From Fibrobacterota bacterium (lineage in GTDB: Bacteria > Fibrobacterota > Chitinivibrionia > Chitinivibrionales > FEN-1185), in contig PLWQ01000041.1 of NCBI GenBank assembly GCA_003165595.1, forward strand, positions 1 to 57,514: a stretch of DNA of 57,514 bases, read 5' to 3'. A program made the position numbers and the translations under genes. Below, one piece after another: positions 15,362 through 24,261 of this stretch. Under the pieces are notes generated by a model that had not been told where the DNA came from, did not search any database, and saw only the letters and a program-made list of their open reading frames with translations. Position 1 is the first letter of the stretch; the number at the start of each line of letters is the position of its first letter.

Positions 15362-16495
15362 ATGCGCTTCGCACCAAACAAACTCGCCTTGATTGCAGCC
15401 GCGGCTCTTTGCGCGCTTAATGCGTTTGGAGATCCCGTCCAAACCGGAGAAGGCTCTACCGATCTATCGGGCAACATGCAGCTCAAGTGGCTCGGCAAGA
15501 GTCTTCCCGGAAACTTTCTGAGTGCGGAGGTTATGCTGAGCCTGGGAATGCTTCCGGACACTTCGGACGGCAGGTTCTCCGGGAAAGTATCCATGGCGAG
15601 GGTGGGCCTCGATTTTCATCCTCCAAAGGTGCTCGACGTCAAGTTGAGCATGCCCTTTCTTGTCAAACAGGGACCGGATGGGTTTACGGGCCCGTTTGGC
15701 GACATGGACCTGGATATCTGCAAAAAATGGGGCAAAAACGAAAATGTCCAGACCGCTCTCACCATAGGTTTCCCCACCGGCTATTCGGCCATCCAGAAAC
15801 CGAACCCGCAGGGAACCGTTGACGGAGTCACGTTTCTCGATCCGGAAAACCAACCGGGAAACGGGCTTTTTGATGCGCAGGTTCGCGCAAGCTACATGTT
15901 TCTTCCTGAGTGGGGTTTTGTCAACGTGGGCGGCGCATACTCGGCAGGACTTTTTGCGGTACGGACAAGTGAATATATTTATGACACATCTACACAGAAA
16001 GCCTCCCGCAAGTCAATGGACTTTCAGATTGCGCGCGATGGACTCGGCGCCACCAACGAAGCTGGAGTTCGAACACCGGATCATATTAGTATTTCCGCTG
16101 ACCTTGGCATCAAGACGGACATGCTGATGCAATGCTTCAGCCTTGGATTTTCATTTCCTATGGAATCCATCAAAATATACAACTTAATGGGAAATACAAC
16201 TCAATTTACTCGTTCCACAAGAGATTCAGTGACCGACTCATTACAACATCTTTACAGCGGCACAGATACTACCTTTCAAGTTCTGGGTGAACAACCCAAC
16301 CAAGCATGGTACTATCTCCAAAAATGGACTCATGAGATAAAAGCCGATCCGTATCTGACGATTCAATACAATGTGGAAAAAAACGACATGGCGTTTCCGA
16401 TTTTTCTCGGCGCAATGTTCAAGTTCGATCTCGACAATCAGATAAAGTTCGGTGGATTGAATGTGGGGCTCGGTTTCAGGTTCCCTGTCTTCTAG
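15362..16495 (+). CDS. Outer-membrane beta-barrel protein, second paralogue
   Basis: A 377-residue product with AGGAG about 10 bases before the ATG and a signal peptide ending around residue 21 (ALCALNAFG). It shares with the previous protein the motif order MQLKWLG, DVKLSMPF, KKWGKNENVQTALTIGFPTG, RASYMF, GGAYSAGLFA and DLGIKTD, and ends GLGFRFPVF with a C-terminal Phe. It is about 40 residues shorter, mainly from a shorter N-terminal part and shorter loops. It is separated from its paralogue by 43 bp and from the esterase gene by 64 bp, so co-transcription is likely. Confidence 0.78.
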   Translation: MRFAPNKLALIAAAALCALNAFGDPVQTGEGSTDLSGNMQLKWLGKSLPGNFLSAEVMLSLGMLPDTSDGRFSGKVSMARVGLDFHPPKVLDVKLSMPFLVKQGPDGFTGPFGDMDLDICKKWGKNENVQTALTIGFPTGYSAIQKPNPQGTVDGVTFLDPENQPGNGLFDAQVRASYMFLPEWGFVNVGGAYSAGLFAVRTSEYIYDTSTQKASRKSMDFQIARDGLGATNEAGVRTPDHISISADLGIKTDMLMQCFSLGFSFPMESIKIYNLMGNTTQFTRSTRDSVTDSLQHLYSGTDTTFQVLGEQPNQAWYYLQKWTHEIKADPYLTIQYNVEKNDMAFPIFLGAMFKFDLDNQIKFGGLNVGLGFRFPVF

Positions 16496-16559
16496 TTGCA
16501 ATAGGAATTACCATGACCATCGCTAAACAAACATCATCCATCCTGAGAAAGGACATCGT

Positions 16560-17684
16560 ATGAACTTCTCTTCCAAGGTTGCGAGAATCGCGACTGTTTC
16601 TGCACTTGTCGCGTTTGCATTCTCAATTTGCTCGGCTGCGCCCGGCATCACTCTGCCCAGCGGCAAATTCGTTCCCAAGGACAGTTTTTACGTTTTCCTC
16701 TGTGTGGGCAATTCGGCAATGTCCGGCCGTGACTCACAACCGGATCTCACTACGCAGGCCAACCAATGGAAGTTCAGGATATCTCCCGCCAAGCACGACT
16801 GGGTGCCGGCCAAGGAACCCGGAAGCCAGGATGCTTACAACACCGAATCGTCTCCAAAGGGCGGGCCGACCATTCCGATGATCAGGGAATTCGGCAGGCT
16901 GAATCCTTCACTCACTATAGGCTTGATGCAATATTCCTATTCCGGATGGACAGAGGCCGACCATTTCGCTTACGGCAAAGATGGCTACGATTCTATCATC
17001 AAATATGCCAAGCTTGTCGCGCCCAACGTCACGATCGCCGGAATTGTCTCAATGTTTAACCTGGTCGAAGTGCAGAACTGCGGCAGCGCAACCTGTATCG
17101 GGGACTACTCCGGCAGCATTTCCGCTATGGTAGCTTCAATGAGAAACGATCTCAAGACGGCTGATGCCGCATGTGCAAATGTCCCGTATATTCACGCAGG
17201 ATACCCTGTGATGGCCGGCAGCGGCGGCAGCGGCAACTATCTGCCCACAACACCCCAGGCCGTAGCAATGATTGCAGAAATCGCCAAGATCCCTGGCCTT
17301 GTGACCAATTCCGTTGTGGTCCCCACCGATAGCTGTTCAATCTGCCACTCGTGCAATCCGCTCGGATACTATTCGCATTACGACAGCACGGGCAACCATC
17401 GCTTTGGCAAACGCGCCGCGGACACGATTTCTGCTCATGGTTGGTTCCCGCAAATTGGTACGGACGCCACCTTGCAGTTGCGCAGCGCTTCCGTGCCACA
17501 TTCGCAGGCCATGCAGAAAGTTCTGTTCGACGGCTCCAACTGGTCCGTATTCGACAAAGCAGGAAAGTCGTTCAGCGTCTATTCGCCCAACGGCAAATCG
17601 GTGTCCATCGCCGCTGGCACGGCAATCGGAAGCCAGAAGCTTCTGCCGGGTATTTATTTCGTACACACAGAGGTCAAGAACTGA
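16560..17684 (+). CDS. Secreted SGNH hydrolase, sialate/xylan acetylesterase-like (CE6/SASA), with sorting module
   Basis: A 374-residue product, AAAGGA seven bases before ATG, signal peptide ending about residue 27 (CSAAPG). DSFYVFLCVGNSAMSGRDSQ fits the SASA/DUF303 block I (GQSNM in relatives), with the nucleophile Ser in GNSAMSG; the usual oxyanion Asn is Ala. A late block GYYSHYDSTGNHRFGKRAAD provides the expected catalytic His region. The last ~60 residues (FSVYSPNGKSVSIAAG...GIYFVHTEVKN) are a short sorting-type module. Family members deacetylate xylan, pectin-like or other acetylated glycans. It is paralogous to the next gene and placed ahead of the BNR_4 array, so removal of O-acetyl groups before backbone cleavage is plausible. 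Confidence 0.78.
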   Translation: MNFSSKVARIATVSALVAFAFSICSAAPGITLPSGKFVPKDSFYVFLCVGNSAMSGRDSQPDLTTQANQWKFRISPAKHDWVPAKEPGSQDAYNTESSPKGGPTIPMIREFGRLNPSLTIGLMQYSYSGWTEADHFAYGKDGYDSIIKYAKLVAPNVTIAGIVSMFNLVEVQNCGSATCIGDYSGSISAMVASMRNDLKTADAACANVPYIHAGYPVMAGSGGSGNYLPTTPQAVAMIAEIAKIPGLVTNSVVVPTDSCSICHSCNPLGYYSHYDSTGNHRFGKRAADTISAHGWFPQIGTDATLQLRSASVPHSQAMQKVLFDGSNWSVFDKAGKSFSVYSPNGKSVSIAAGTAIGSQKLLPGIYFVHTEVKN

Positions 17685-17786
17685 TTTCTCGCTCTGCATA
17701 ACATGGCCTGTTTTCCAAATACATTGGGACGTCGGGAACAGGCCAAAAGTAACCAGGAAACACCCGAGGGAGAGAGGGTTTTCAAC

Positions 17787-18947
17787 ATGGTACGTTCGGT
17801 TCTATTTGGAAGGAAGACATTCTTCTGCGCATCCGCGATGGCGTTGCTTTCCTTTTCCGCTTTTGCACAGCAGGCCGGCGTCACGCTCGGCGGGAAATTC
17901 GTCCCGAAAGATTCCATGTACGTGTTTCTGTTGTGGGGGAATTCGGTGATGTCGGGCAGGGACACGCCGGCAGACACCATCACAAATAATTACGCCTGGA
18001 AATATGTGATGACAGCCGATTGCGGAACGTACAAGGGAACCTGCCCGCCGCAATATTCCTGGCAGCCCGGCGTCGACCCCATGTGTTTTGACTCAAAGAA
18101 CCCTCTCAACGGCGCGATCAAATACAGCCCCGGCACGCCGCTGGTCAAGAGGCTGGTCAAGGATTATCCGGGATATCATTTCGGCATTGCGCAGTTGTCC
18201 GGTTCGGCGTGGAAGTTCACCAATTACCTGCCCACGTCCGGCGACTACAAGGCCATGGTGGCACAAGTAGACTCGCTCAAGCCGAAGGCGCATATAGCGG
18301 GAATAATCATGATTTTCAACATTGTCGAAATTCAGTACTCAAACGGGGATTCCACCTATGCGGATGTCGTCAACTACTTCAACAATATAGACACGGTAAT
18401 CACCCATTTCCGGCGCGACGTGGGCATCGACACCCTGCCTCTCATTCAGTCCGACTACCCCCTCCTTGGAGGCAAAGATACCACCTCCGATTACAGTGTA
18501 AAAGGCCCCTGGGCTTCCGCGATCCGGGTCTTGATGCGCAACAATGCCAAGGTGCCTCAGTTGATCGGAAACGCGCTCCTGATTCCAACGGACAGCCTTA
18601 CCATGTACACCGAAGACGGGTTATATACCCATTACAACCACAATGGCGACTACAAATGGGCAAACCGGGTGGCCGACTCCATACGGGCAAGAAATTGGGG
18701 GCCAACCAGGCTCACCACCGTCGCTCTGCCGCAAATCAATCGGTCGGGCAGGGCGGTCTCCCCTGCCCTGCGCGCGGTCCTTTTTAACGGGACAAACCCT
18801 GCGGTGTTTTCGGACGGCGGCAACCCGGTTGCGGTGTATTTGCCGAACGGAAAGATCGTCCGGTGCGCACCGGGCGCTGTATTGACAACAGGTAACCTTC
18901 GGCCCGGCGTCTATTTCGTTCGCCGGCGGGATTTGAAACAGGAATAA
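17787..18947 (+). CDS. Secreted SGNH hydrolase, CE6/SASA-like, second paralogue with sorting module
   Basis: A 386-residue product. The start at 17787 is supported by AGAGAGG about nine bases upstream and by a clean signal peptide (ending SAFAQQ). It shares GKFVPKDSMYVFLLWGNSVM plus SGRD with its neighbour (catalytic Ser in GNSVMSG), then HIAGIIMIFNIVEIQY. A C-terminal block YTHYNHNGDYKWANRVADSI aligns with the His block of the paralogue. It carries a longer insertion after the first block (CGTYKGTCPPQYSWQPGVDP), which could alter substrate reach. The tail (VAVYLPNGKIVRCAPGAVLT...GVYFVRRRDLK) is a sorting-type module. The stop is followed after 44 bases by the first BNR_4 gene. Confidence 0.78.
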   Translation: MVRSVLFGRKTFFCASAMALLSFSAFAQQAGVTLGGKFVPKDSMYVFLLWGNSVMSGRDTPADTITNNYAWKYVMTADCGTYKGTCPPQYSWQPGVDPMCFDSKNPLNGAIKYSPGTPLVKRLVKDYPGYHFGIAQLSGSAWKFTNYLPTSGDYKAMVAQVDSLKPKAHIAGIIMIFNIVEIQYSNGDSTYADVVNYFNNIDTVITHFRRDVGIDTLPLIQSDYPLLGGKDTTSDYSVKGPWASAIRVLMRNNAKVPQLIGNALLIPTDSLTMYTEDGLYTHYNHNGDYKWANRVADSIRARNWGPTRLTTVALPQINRSGRAVSPALRAVLFNGTNPAVFSDGGNPVAVYLPNGKIVRCAPGAVLTTGNLRPGVYFVRRRDLKQE

Positions 18948-18991
18948 TGGTCGATATTCATACCCCCCTATCACAAAAGAAAGGACCACAC

Positions 18992-20650
18992 ATGGTCAGC
19001 ATTTTCAAACCGCTCGCGCTTGCAGCATTCGCGGTAGCGATCTTTAGCGCCTCTTCCGTTCAATCAGCCGAATACCCGAAAGCCGGTGCGAGTTGCGCCA
19101 CGCTTGCGACGCAAGGCTGCTGGACGTGGTATCACGATTCCCGGGCGGTTTACTACAAGGGAACAAAGGAAAAGACCTACGTCGGCTACTTTTGCAGCTA
19201 CAAAAATCCCGGCGCCGCGGCTATTGCCTCGTACGATCATGCCACCGGGAAGATCGACACGTTTTACCTGAAAACCAATTTCGGGTTTGACGACCACAAC
19301 ACCGTCACGGTTCATGTCCTGCCCAACGGCCACATCATCACCTTTTACAGCGAACACTACGGTACGACGCTGTTCAGCCGCATTTCGACAAATGCGGAAG
19401 ACATTACCGCCTGGGGCGCGGAGAATGCAATCAACGTCAATTGCACGTATCCGAACGTCTGCCAGCTGAGCGCGGAAGGAACAAACGGCAACAGGCTCTA
19501 CGTGTTCTACCGTGGACCGTCAACACAGAGCGGCGATGCCGGCATGCCGTTTTTCATCACCAGCGATGACGGCGGCGTCACATGGACCGCGGAAACCAAA
19601 TACTTCTTTGGCGGCACGGAAGGCGCGGGCATGAGGCCTTATTGCAAATACGTGTCGAACGGCAAAGACAAGATTTACATGCTCATCGAAGGGGACAACC
19701 GCAACAACCTGCCGCCCAAACCCACCTATTTCATGTACTACTACAATGGCGGGTTCTATAAGATGAACGGCACCCTTATCAAGACAATGGCTCAAGTAAA
19801 GGCCGCGCCCATCACCACGGCCGACGTCGACACCGTGTTCTTCCCGGCCAAACCTCCGGACGGCCTGTCCAACGTGATCGGAACGGGCTGGGACGTTGCG
19901 CTTGACGGCGATGGTTATCCGGTTTTCGTCTATGATATTTACGATAACGCTACGGGCGGCCCCAACCACCGGTATTATTATTACCGATGGGACGGAACAA
20001 AATGGAACTCACATTTCCTTGTCAACAGCGGAATGCCCATGACGGAAGGCAATGTTGAAACGGGTTTCGGCGGCGGACTCATTCTGGATCATGCCAACCC
20101 GAATCTCATATATCTCAGCACCCATGTCAACGGCGTTTTCGAACTCCAGCGCTGGCTCACCGCCGACAAGGGATCGTCGTGGACAACCTGGCAAATCACG
20201 TCCGGCTCGGCTGCAAAGAACTGCCGTCCCATCGTGCCGCGTAATACTCCCGGCGGAAAGATCGACGTTGTCTGGAACTACGGCACGTACACAACTTGGG
20301 GCGGCCCGTTTTCCATGGACGTCAAGATGTACACGTTTGACTCGACTAAAATCGCCTCCGGCGTAACGCCGGTCAAGACCGGTTTCGAACGCCGCGCTCC
20401 CAAGGAGACCGGTTTCAACCTGCTGGTGAGCGGTCTGTCGTTTACGCTTGCCTCTCCAGCTTTGTCGACGCTCCGGATTTACAACGTGGAAGGCCGGATG
20501 GTGTCGGACCTTACATCGAGTGTCTGGCGGATGCATGCCGGCGTGAATGCCGTGCAATACAAGTCGGTAGGCCTCACCCGCGGCATGTATATCGCCCGGT
20601 TGTTCGACGGAGCGCAGAATTATTCGCAGAGTTTCGTGGTTCAGCGCTAA
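18992..20650 (+). CDS. BNR_4-family secreted beta-propeller, array member 1
   Basis: A 552-residue product. The ATG at 18992 follows AAAGGA by six bases and opens a clear signal peptide (ending VQSAEY); an in-frame start 45 bases earlier is not supported. Family landmarks are CWTWYHDSRAVYYKG (43-57), DDHNTV (100-105), GHIITFYSEHYG (113-124), TYPNVCQLSAEG, SDDGGVTW, RPYCKYVSNGKDKIYMLIEG, MYYYNGGFYKMNGT, FGGGLILDHANPNLIYLS and GSAAKNCRPIVPRNTPGGKI. It differs from most array members by HYG instead of HDG after the second blade and by DDHNTV instead of DDHNHP, features partly shared with member 2. It ends in a sorting module (LRIYNVEGRMVSDLTSSVWR). PF15892 relatives include PL24 ulvan lyases and other rhamnose-uronate enzymes; activity here is unproven. 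Confidence 0.88.
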   Translation: MVSIFKPLALAAFAVAIFSASSVQSAEYPKAGASCATLATQGCWTWYHDSRAVYYKGTKEKTYVGYFCSYKNPGAAAIASYDHATGKIDTFYLKTNFGFDDHNTVTVHVLPNGHIITFYSEHYGTTLFSRISTNAEDITAWGAENAINVNCTYPNVCQLSAEGTNGNRLYVFYRGPSTQSGDAGMPFFITSDDGGVTWTAETKYFFGGTEGAGMRPYCKYVSNGKDKIYMLIEGDNRNNLPPKPTYFMYYYNGGFYKMNGTLIKTMAQVKAAPITTADVDTVFFPAKPPDGLSNVIGTGWDVALDGDGYPVFVYDIYDNATGGPNHRYYYYRWDGTKWNSHFLVNSGMPMTEGNVETGFGGGLILDHANPNLIYLSTHVNGVFELQRWLTADKGSSWTTWQITSGSAAKNCRPIVPRNTPGGKIDVVWNYGTYTTWGGPFSMDVKMYTFDSTKIASGVTPVKTGFERRAPKETGFNLLVSGLSFTLASPALSTLRIYNVEGRMVSDLTSSVWRMHAGVNAVQYKSVGLTRGMYIARLFDGAQNYSQSFVVQR

Positions 20651-20704
20651 GCACGCGCCGGGGCAAAGGAACCGGTTTTTCTTCGATCACGAAGGACGAT
20701 GCTT

Positions 20705-20738
20705 GAGGACTCCCTGCGGCCTAATGCGGGGAGTCCTC
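20705..20738 (+). other. Stable intergenic hairpin between BNR_4 members 1 and 2
   Basis: GAGGACTCCC...GGGAGTCCTC with inner pairing (12 of 13 positions) and an 8-base loop. No T-tract follows, so it looks more like an mRNA processing or stabilising structure than a terminator. Confidence 0.5.
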
Positions 20739-20787
20739 AAACCATAGTGTAGATGGAAATCGCATAGCTCTTTTCCGGAGGACAACA

Positions 20788-20817
20788 ATGCGGAACGCGC
20801 TGTTGTCCGGAGGATAA
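20788..20817 (+). CDS. Nine-codon leader ORF coupled to BNR_4 member 2
   Basis: GGAGGACAACA is followed by ATG and nine codons (MRNALLSGG) and a TAA at 20815. The last two Gly codons and the stop (GGAGGATAA) are the ribosome-binding site of the next gene, whose ATG is two bases on at 20820. GGACAACA (20780-20787) pairs perfectly with TGTTGTCC (20801-20808), so a hairpin could occlude the first ribosome-binding site and start. The arrangement predicts translational coupling. There is no run of rare or single amino acids, so classic attenuation is not indicated. Confidence 0.5.
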   Translation: MRNALLSGG

Positions 20818-20819
20818 TC

Positions 20820-22460
20820 ATGAAGACCGGTGTCTGTTTCATCCACGGCAGCATGGCGGTTATGCTATGCGCGATCGCCGGGGTCCGCGGCCAGACACTT
20901 CCCCAGCCCGGAGCCAGTTTCCAGACATTCATGACCAAGTGCGTCTGGACCTGGTATGGCGAACCAAAAGCGGTTTACTACAAGGGAACCGCGGAAAAAA
21001 CGTATGTCGGCTATCTGCGCACTCTCACGAATCCGGCGACCGTGGAAATCGCCTCGTATAATCACAAGAACGGCGAGATCGACACCTTTCTGCTCAAATC
21101 AAACTTCGGCAACGACGACCATAATCACCCGAGCATCATTGTGAGAAACGACGGTCGAATCATGGCGTTCTACAGCCAGCATTACGGCGCCGGGCTCTTC
21201 ATGCGAATTTCACACAATGCCGAAGACATTACGCAGTGGGACGCGGAGCGCGTGATTTATCCCGACTCGTTCACCTATCCGAACGTCTATCAGATGAGCA
21301 ACCAGGGCAAGAACGGAAACAGGATCTACGTGTTCTTCCGCGGGAGCGGCGGCGCGGGACAGCCGAATCTCATCTACAGCGACGACGGCGGAACCACGTG
21401 GACCCCGCCGGTTGAGTTCTTCCAGGGAACCACCGCGGCAAACGACAGACCATATGTCAAATACGAATCCGACGGCACAAGCGTTGTTCACATGATCATT
21501 GAGCGGGACAACCGCAACAACGGTCCGGTTCCGTCCTTTTACCTCTGCTTCAAGGACAGCGCGTTTTACAAATCGGACGGCACGCTCATCCGCACCCTTG
21601 CCCAGGTGCGCGGCGGCGGGGGCTTCCTCACTCCCGCGGACGTGGAAACGGTGTACGATCCGGCCAATCCGCACCTCGATTCAAACCCGGGTCTCACCAA
21701 CCTGAAAGGGTCGGTCTGGGACGTGGGCATCGGCAGCGACGGACGGCCCGTCTTCCTGTTTGACATTTTCGACAACGACGGCACGAACCACTGGTATCAT
21801 TATTACCGGTACGACGGAACATCCTGGCGTCGCACGTTCCTTATCAATAGCGGCACGTTCATCGGCGCGGCCGGCACCGCCGAAACCGGATTTGCCGGCG
21901 GCCTCACCCTCGACCACGTCAATCCGAACGTCATTTACATATCCGCACAGGTCAATAGTGTTTTTGAACTTTCCCGGTGGGAATCACCGGACACAGGCAC
22001 AACATGGCAAAAGACCCAGATCACCAGCGGCTCCGGACTCAACCAGAACTTCCGGCCGTGCGTGCCGCGGGGATACGTGGGCGGAAAGGTCGGCGTTATC
22101 TGGCTGTGCGGACAGTACAGTTATTACACCGGCCCGTTTTCCTGCGACATAAGGACGTATTCGTTTGATCAGATTCAGTCGGTTCGGCAGAAATCGGCGG
22201 TTCTCGTTGCCTCCCCTTTCGGGCTTGATGTCCGGCGCAGCGGCATATCCTTTACGCTCGCGAATCCGCGCGCATCTTCGCTGCGACTGTATACCCTGGG
22301 CGGCAAGCTTGCGCTCGATTGCACCCGGCAGGTGCGGAGTTTGGGCGCGGGAAAGAACATGATTTCATGGAGCGGCACGGCGCTGGAGAATGGGGGGTAC
22401 GTTGCGTGTTTGGATAACGGAGCGTCATGCGTTTCGAGGACCGTAGCAATCGTAAGATAG
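20820..22460 (+). CDS. BNR_4-family secreted beta-propeller, array member 2
   Basis: A 546-residue product with signal peptide (ending GVRGQ). Landmarks: CVWTWYGEPKAVYYKG (41-56), DDHNHP (99-104), RIMAFYSQHYG, TYPNVYQMSNQG, SDDGGTTWTPP, RPYVKYESDGTSVVHMIIER, FKDSAFYKSDGT, FAGGLTLDHVNPNVIYIS and FRPCVPRGYVGGKVGVIW. It shares the KTYVGY and HYG variants with member 1, so the two form a subgroup. It ends with a sorting module (LRLYTLGGKLALDCTRQVRS). Its ribosome-binding site is embedded in a nine-codon leader ORF, unlike any other member. Confidence 0.88.
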   Translation: MKTGVCFIHGSMAVMLCAIAGVRGQTLPQPGASFQTFMTKCVWTWYGEPKAVYYKGTAEKTYVGYLRTLTNPATVEIASYNHKNGEIDTFLLKSNFGNDDHNHPSIIVRNDGRIMAFYSQHYGAGLFMRISHNAEDITQWDAERVIYPDSFTYPNVYQMSNQGKNGNRIYVFFRGSGGAGQPNLIYSDDGGTTWTPPVEFFQGTTAANDRPYVKYESDGTSVVHMIIERDNRNNGPVPSFYLCFKDSAFYKSDGTLIRTLAQVRGGGGFLTPADVETVYDPANPHLDSNPGLTNLKGSVWDVGIGSDGRPVFLFDIFDNDGTNHWYHYYRYDGTSWRRTFLINSGTFIGAAGTAETGFAGGLTLDHVNPNVIYISAQVNSVFELSRWESPDTGTTWQKTQITSGSGLNQNFRPCVPRGYVGGKVGVIWLCGQYSYYTGPFSCDIRTYSFDQIQSVRQKSAVLVASPFGLDVRRSGISFTLANPRASSLRLYTLGGKLALDCTRQVRSLGAGKNMISWSGTALENGGYVACLDNGASCVSRTVAIVR

Positions 22461-22524
22461 AAACATTTGTTTGTGTTCTATGGCGTACGCTAAAAAGGCA
22501 CTTCTTTAACAATCGGGGGCCTCT

Positions 22525-24249
22525 ATGATCAGGAGAAGCGTTGTCGCTTGCCCTGTAGCATTTGTCATCTGCGCTCTTGCATCTCACTTAAGCGCTCAGG
22601 CAATTCCCAAACCGGGCGAGCAATTCTCGTCGATCACTAAAGATGCCATTTACACCTGGTATGCCGAACCGAAGGCGATCTATTACGAAGGCGTGCACAA
22701 ACGTACTTATATGGCGTGGAACACGTCGACCGGCACCAAGGGCATCGCGTACTACGATCACGACACCAAGGACACCCTCGTCACCACGCTGCCGCCCATG
22801 CCCTACGGCGCAGACGACCATAACCACCCGGCAATCATTGTCCGGCCCGACGGCAGAATCGTTATCTTCTGCACCGGCCATGACGGCGGGACCATCACCG
22901 AATTGATATCCAAGAATCCCGAAGACATCACTTCGTGGCAGACGGCAATCAATCCCGGCGGCAACGGCGGCTATTGCTATCCCAACGCGATCTTCCTCAA
23001 GGGAGAAGGCACCCAGGGCCGCTTGTACCTTTTTTTCCGCGACAACGCCGGCGGCTATCCCGACGGTACGGTGGTTTGGGAACCGTGCTTTTGCTTCAGC
23101 GATGACTGGGGAGTCACCTGGAGCAGGAAGTACCACATGTTCACGGGCGGCAGCTACAAGCCCTATTGCAAGTACGCATCAGACGACAGTACCGAAATCC
23201 ACGTTGTTGTCGAACGGGAAAACAGGCAGGGCAATTCCGCGGTCAAGCCCATCTATTTCATGAAATACAAGAACGGAACGTTCTACTGCGCCAACGGCCG
23301 CCAGCTCGCCACCATGGCAACGCTCCCTGTTCACGATTATCAGATGGACACGATCTTCTATGCCAACCGGTTCGGCTGCAGCAATACCTGCTATGATCTT
23401 GCGCTCGATGCCAACAAGAATCCTGTAACGGTGATGGACATGTTTAAGGACACGTCGATAAATATTTACTGGTATATGCGCTGGACCGGAACCACATGGT
23501 TCAAGACACCTTTTGTCAACAGCGGTATGTACCGCGGCTGCCAGAGCGGTTTTGCGGCAGGCGTCACGCTCGATCACGAGAACCCGAGTAACGTGTATCT
23601 TTGCCGCCAGATGCTTACACCAACGGCGACGCCGTTTAATATGGCGGACACAAGCTATACAAACTACAAGAATAATCTCAAAGCCACGTGCTGGACAACG
23701 TCGGCATATCCTCACGAACTTGAGAAATGGACTACGCCGGACGGTGGCGCCACGTGGGACACCTTGCCTATCACACGTAATACTTTGTCAAGTGTGTATA
23801 TGAACACCAACTGCCTGCCGTGCGTTCCCCGCCACCACAAAGCGGGGACAAAGATCGAGGTGATGTGGCTCAACGGCATCTACCAGAGCATGAGCCCCAC
23901 GCCCATCAACGGCATTCCCGGATATCAGCTGGCGCTGCGCGTGTACCCGTTCCTGGAAACCGTGGGGACGCAGCCATCCGGCGAATCGAAGATCTCGGCC
24001 CGCGCTTCTAGTCTCAAGATTAGCCGTGCGGGAATCGCGTTCGCGCTTGTTAGCCCGGCGCGCGCGTCGCTCTCGTTGTACTATTCCAATGGCAAGTTGA
24101 TGGGCAATTTCACGCCGCTTGTCCGCGGCATGAATCCCGGCGCCGCGTATCTGCCGTTCTCCGCACTATCCGTAAAGGGTGGCGTGTATATCGCGAAACT
24201 TGACAATGGACAATCGATAACAACAAACAGAATCGTAATCCCCCAATAA
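22525..24249 (+). CDS. BNR_4-family secreted beta-propeller, array member 3
   Basis: A 574-residue product with signal peptide (ending HLSAQA). Landmarks: YTWYAEPKAIYYEG (43-56), DDHNHP (97-102), FCTGHDG (115-121), YCYPNAIFLKGEG, SDDWGVTWSRK, KPYCKYASDDSTEIHVVVER, MKYKNGTFYCANGR, FAAGVTLDHENPSNVYLC and LPCVPRHHKAGTKIEVMWLN. Cys-rich insertions (WEPCFCF, RFGCSNTCYD) suggest disulphides. It ends with a sorting module (LSLYYSNGKLMGNFTPLVRG). Start ATG follows a GGGGGCC tract. It stops 12 bp before member 4. Confidence 0.9.
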   Translation: MIRRSVVACPVAFVICALASHLSAQAIPKPGEQFSSITKDAIYTWYAEPKAIYYEGVHKRTYMAWNTSTGTKGIAYYDHDTKDTLVTTLPPMPYGADDHNHPAIIVRPDGRIVIFCTGHDGGTITELISKNPEDITSWQTAINPGGNGGYCYPNAIFLKGEGTQGRLYLFFRDNAGGYPDGTVVWEPCFCFSDDWGVTWSRKYHMFTGGSYKPYCKYASDDSTEIHVVVERENRQGNSAVKPIYFMKYKNGTFYCANGRQLATMATLPVHDYQMDTIFYANRFGCSNTCYDLALDANKNPVTVMDMFKDTSINIYWYMRWTGTTWFKTPFVNSGMYRGCQSGFAAGVTLDHENPSNVYLCRQMLTPTATPFNMADTSYTNYKNNLKATCWTTSAYPHELEKWTTPDGGATWDTLPITRNTLSSVYMNTNCLPCVPRHHKAGTKIEVMWLNGIYQSMSPTPINGIPGYQLALRVYPFLETVGTQPSGESKISARASSLKISRAGIAFALVSPARASLSLYYSNGKLMGNFTPLVRGMNPGAAYLPFSALSVKGGVYIAKLDNGQSITTNRIVIPQ

Positions 24250-24261
24250 AAGGAGTCCGGT

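Noticed and set aside
14065-16495. SusC/SusD-type uptake pair
   Set aside because: The two barrels are related to each other, about 400 residues long, with no plug domain or SusD-like helical lipoprotein.
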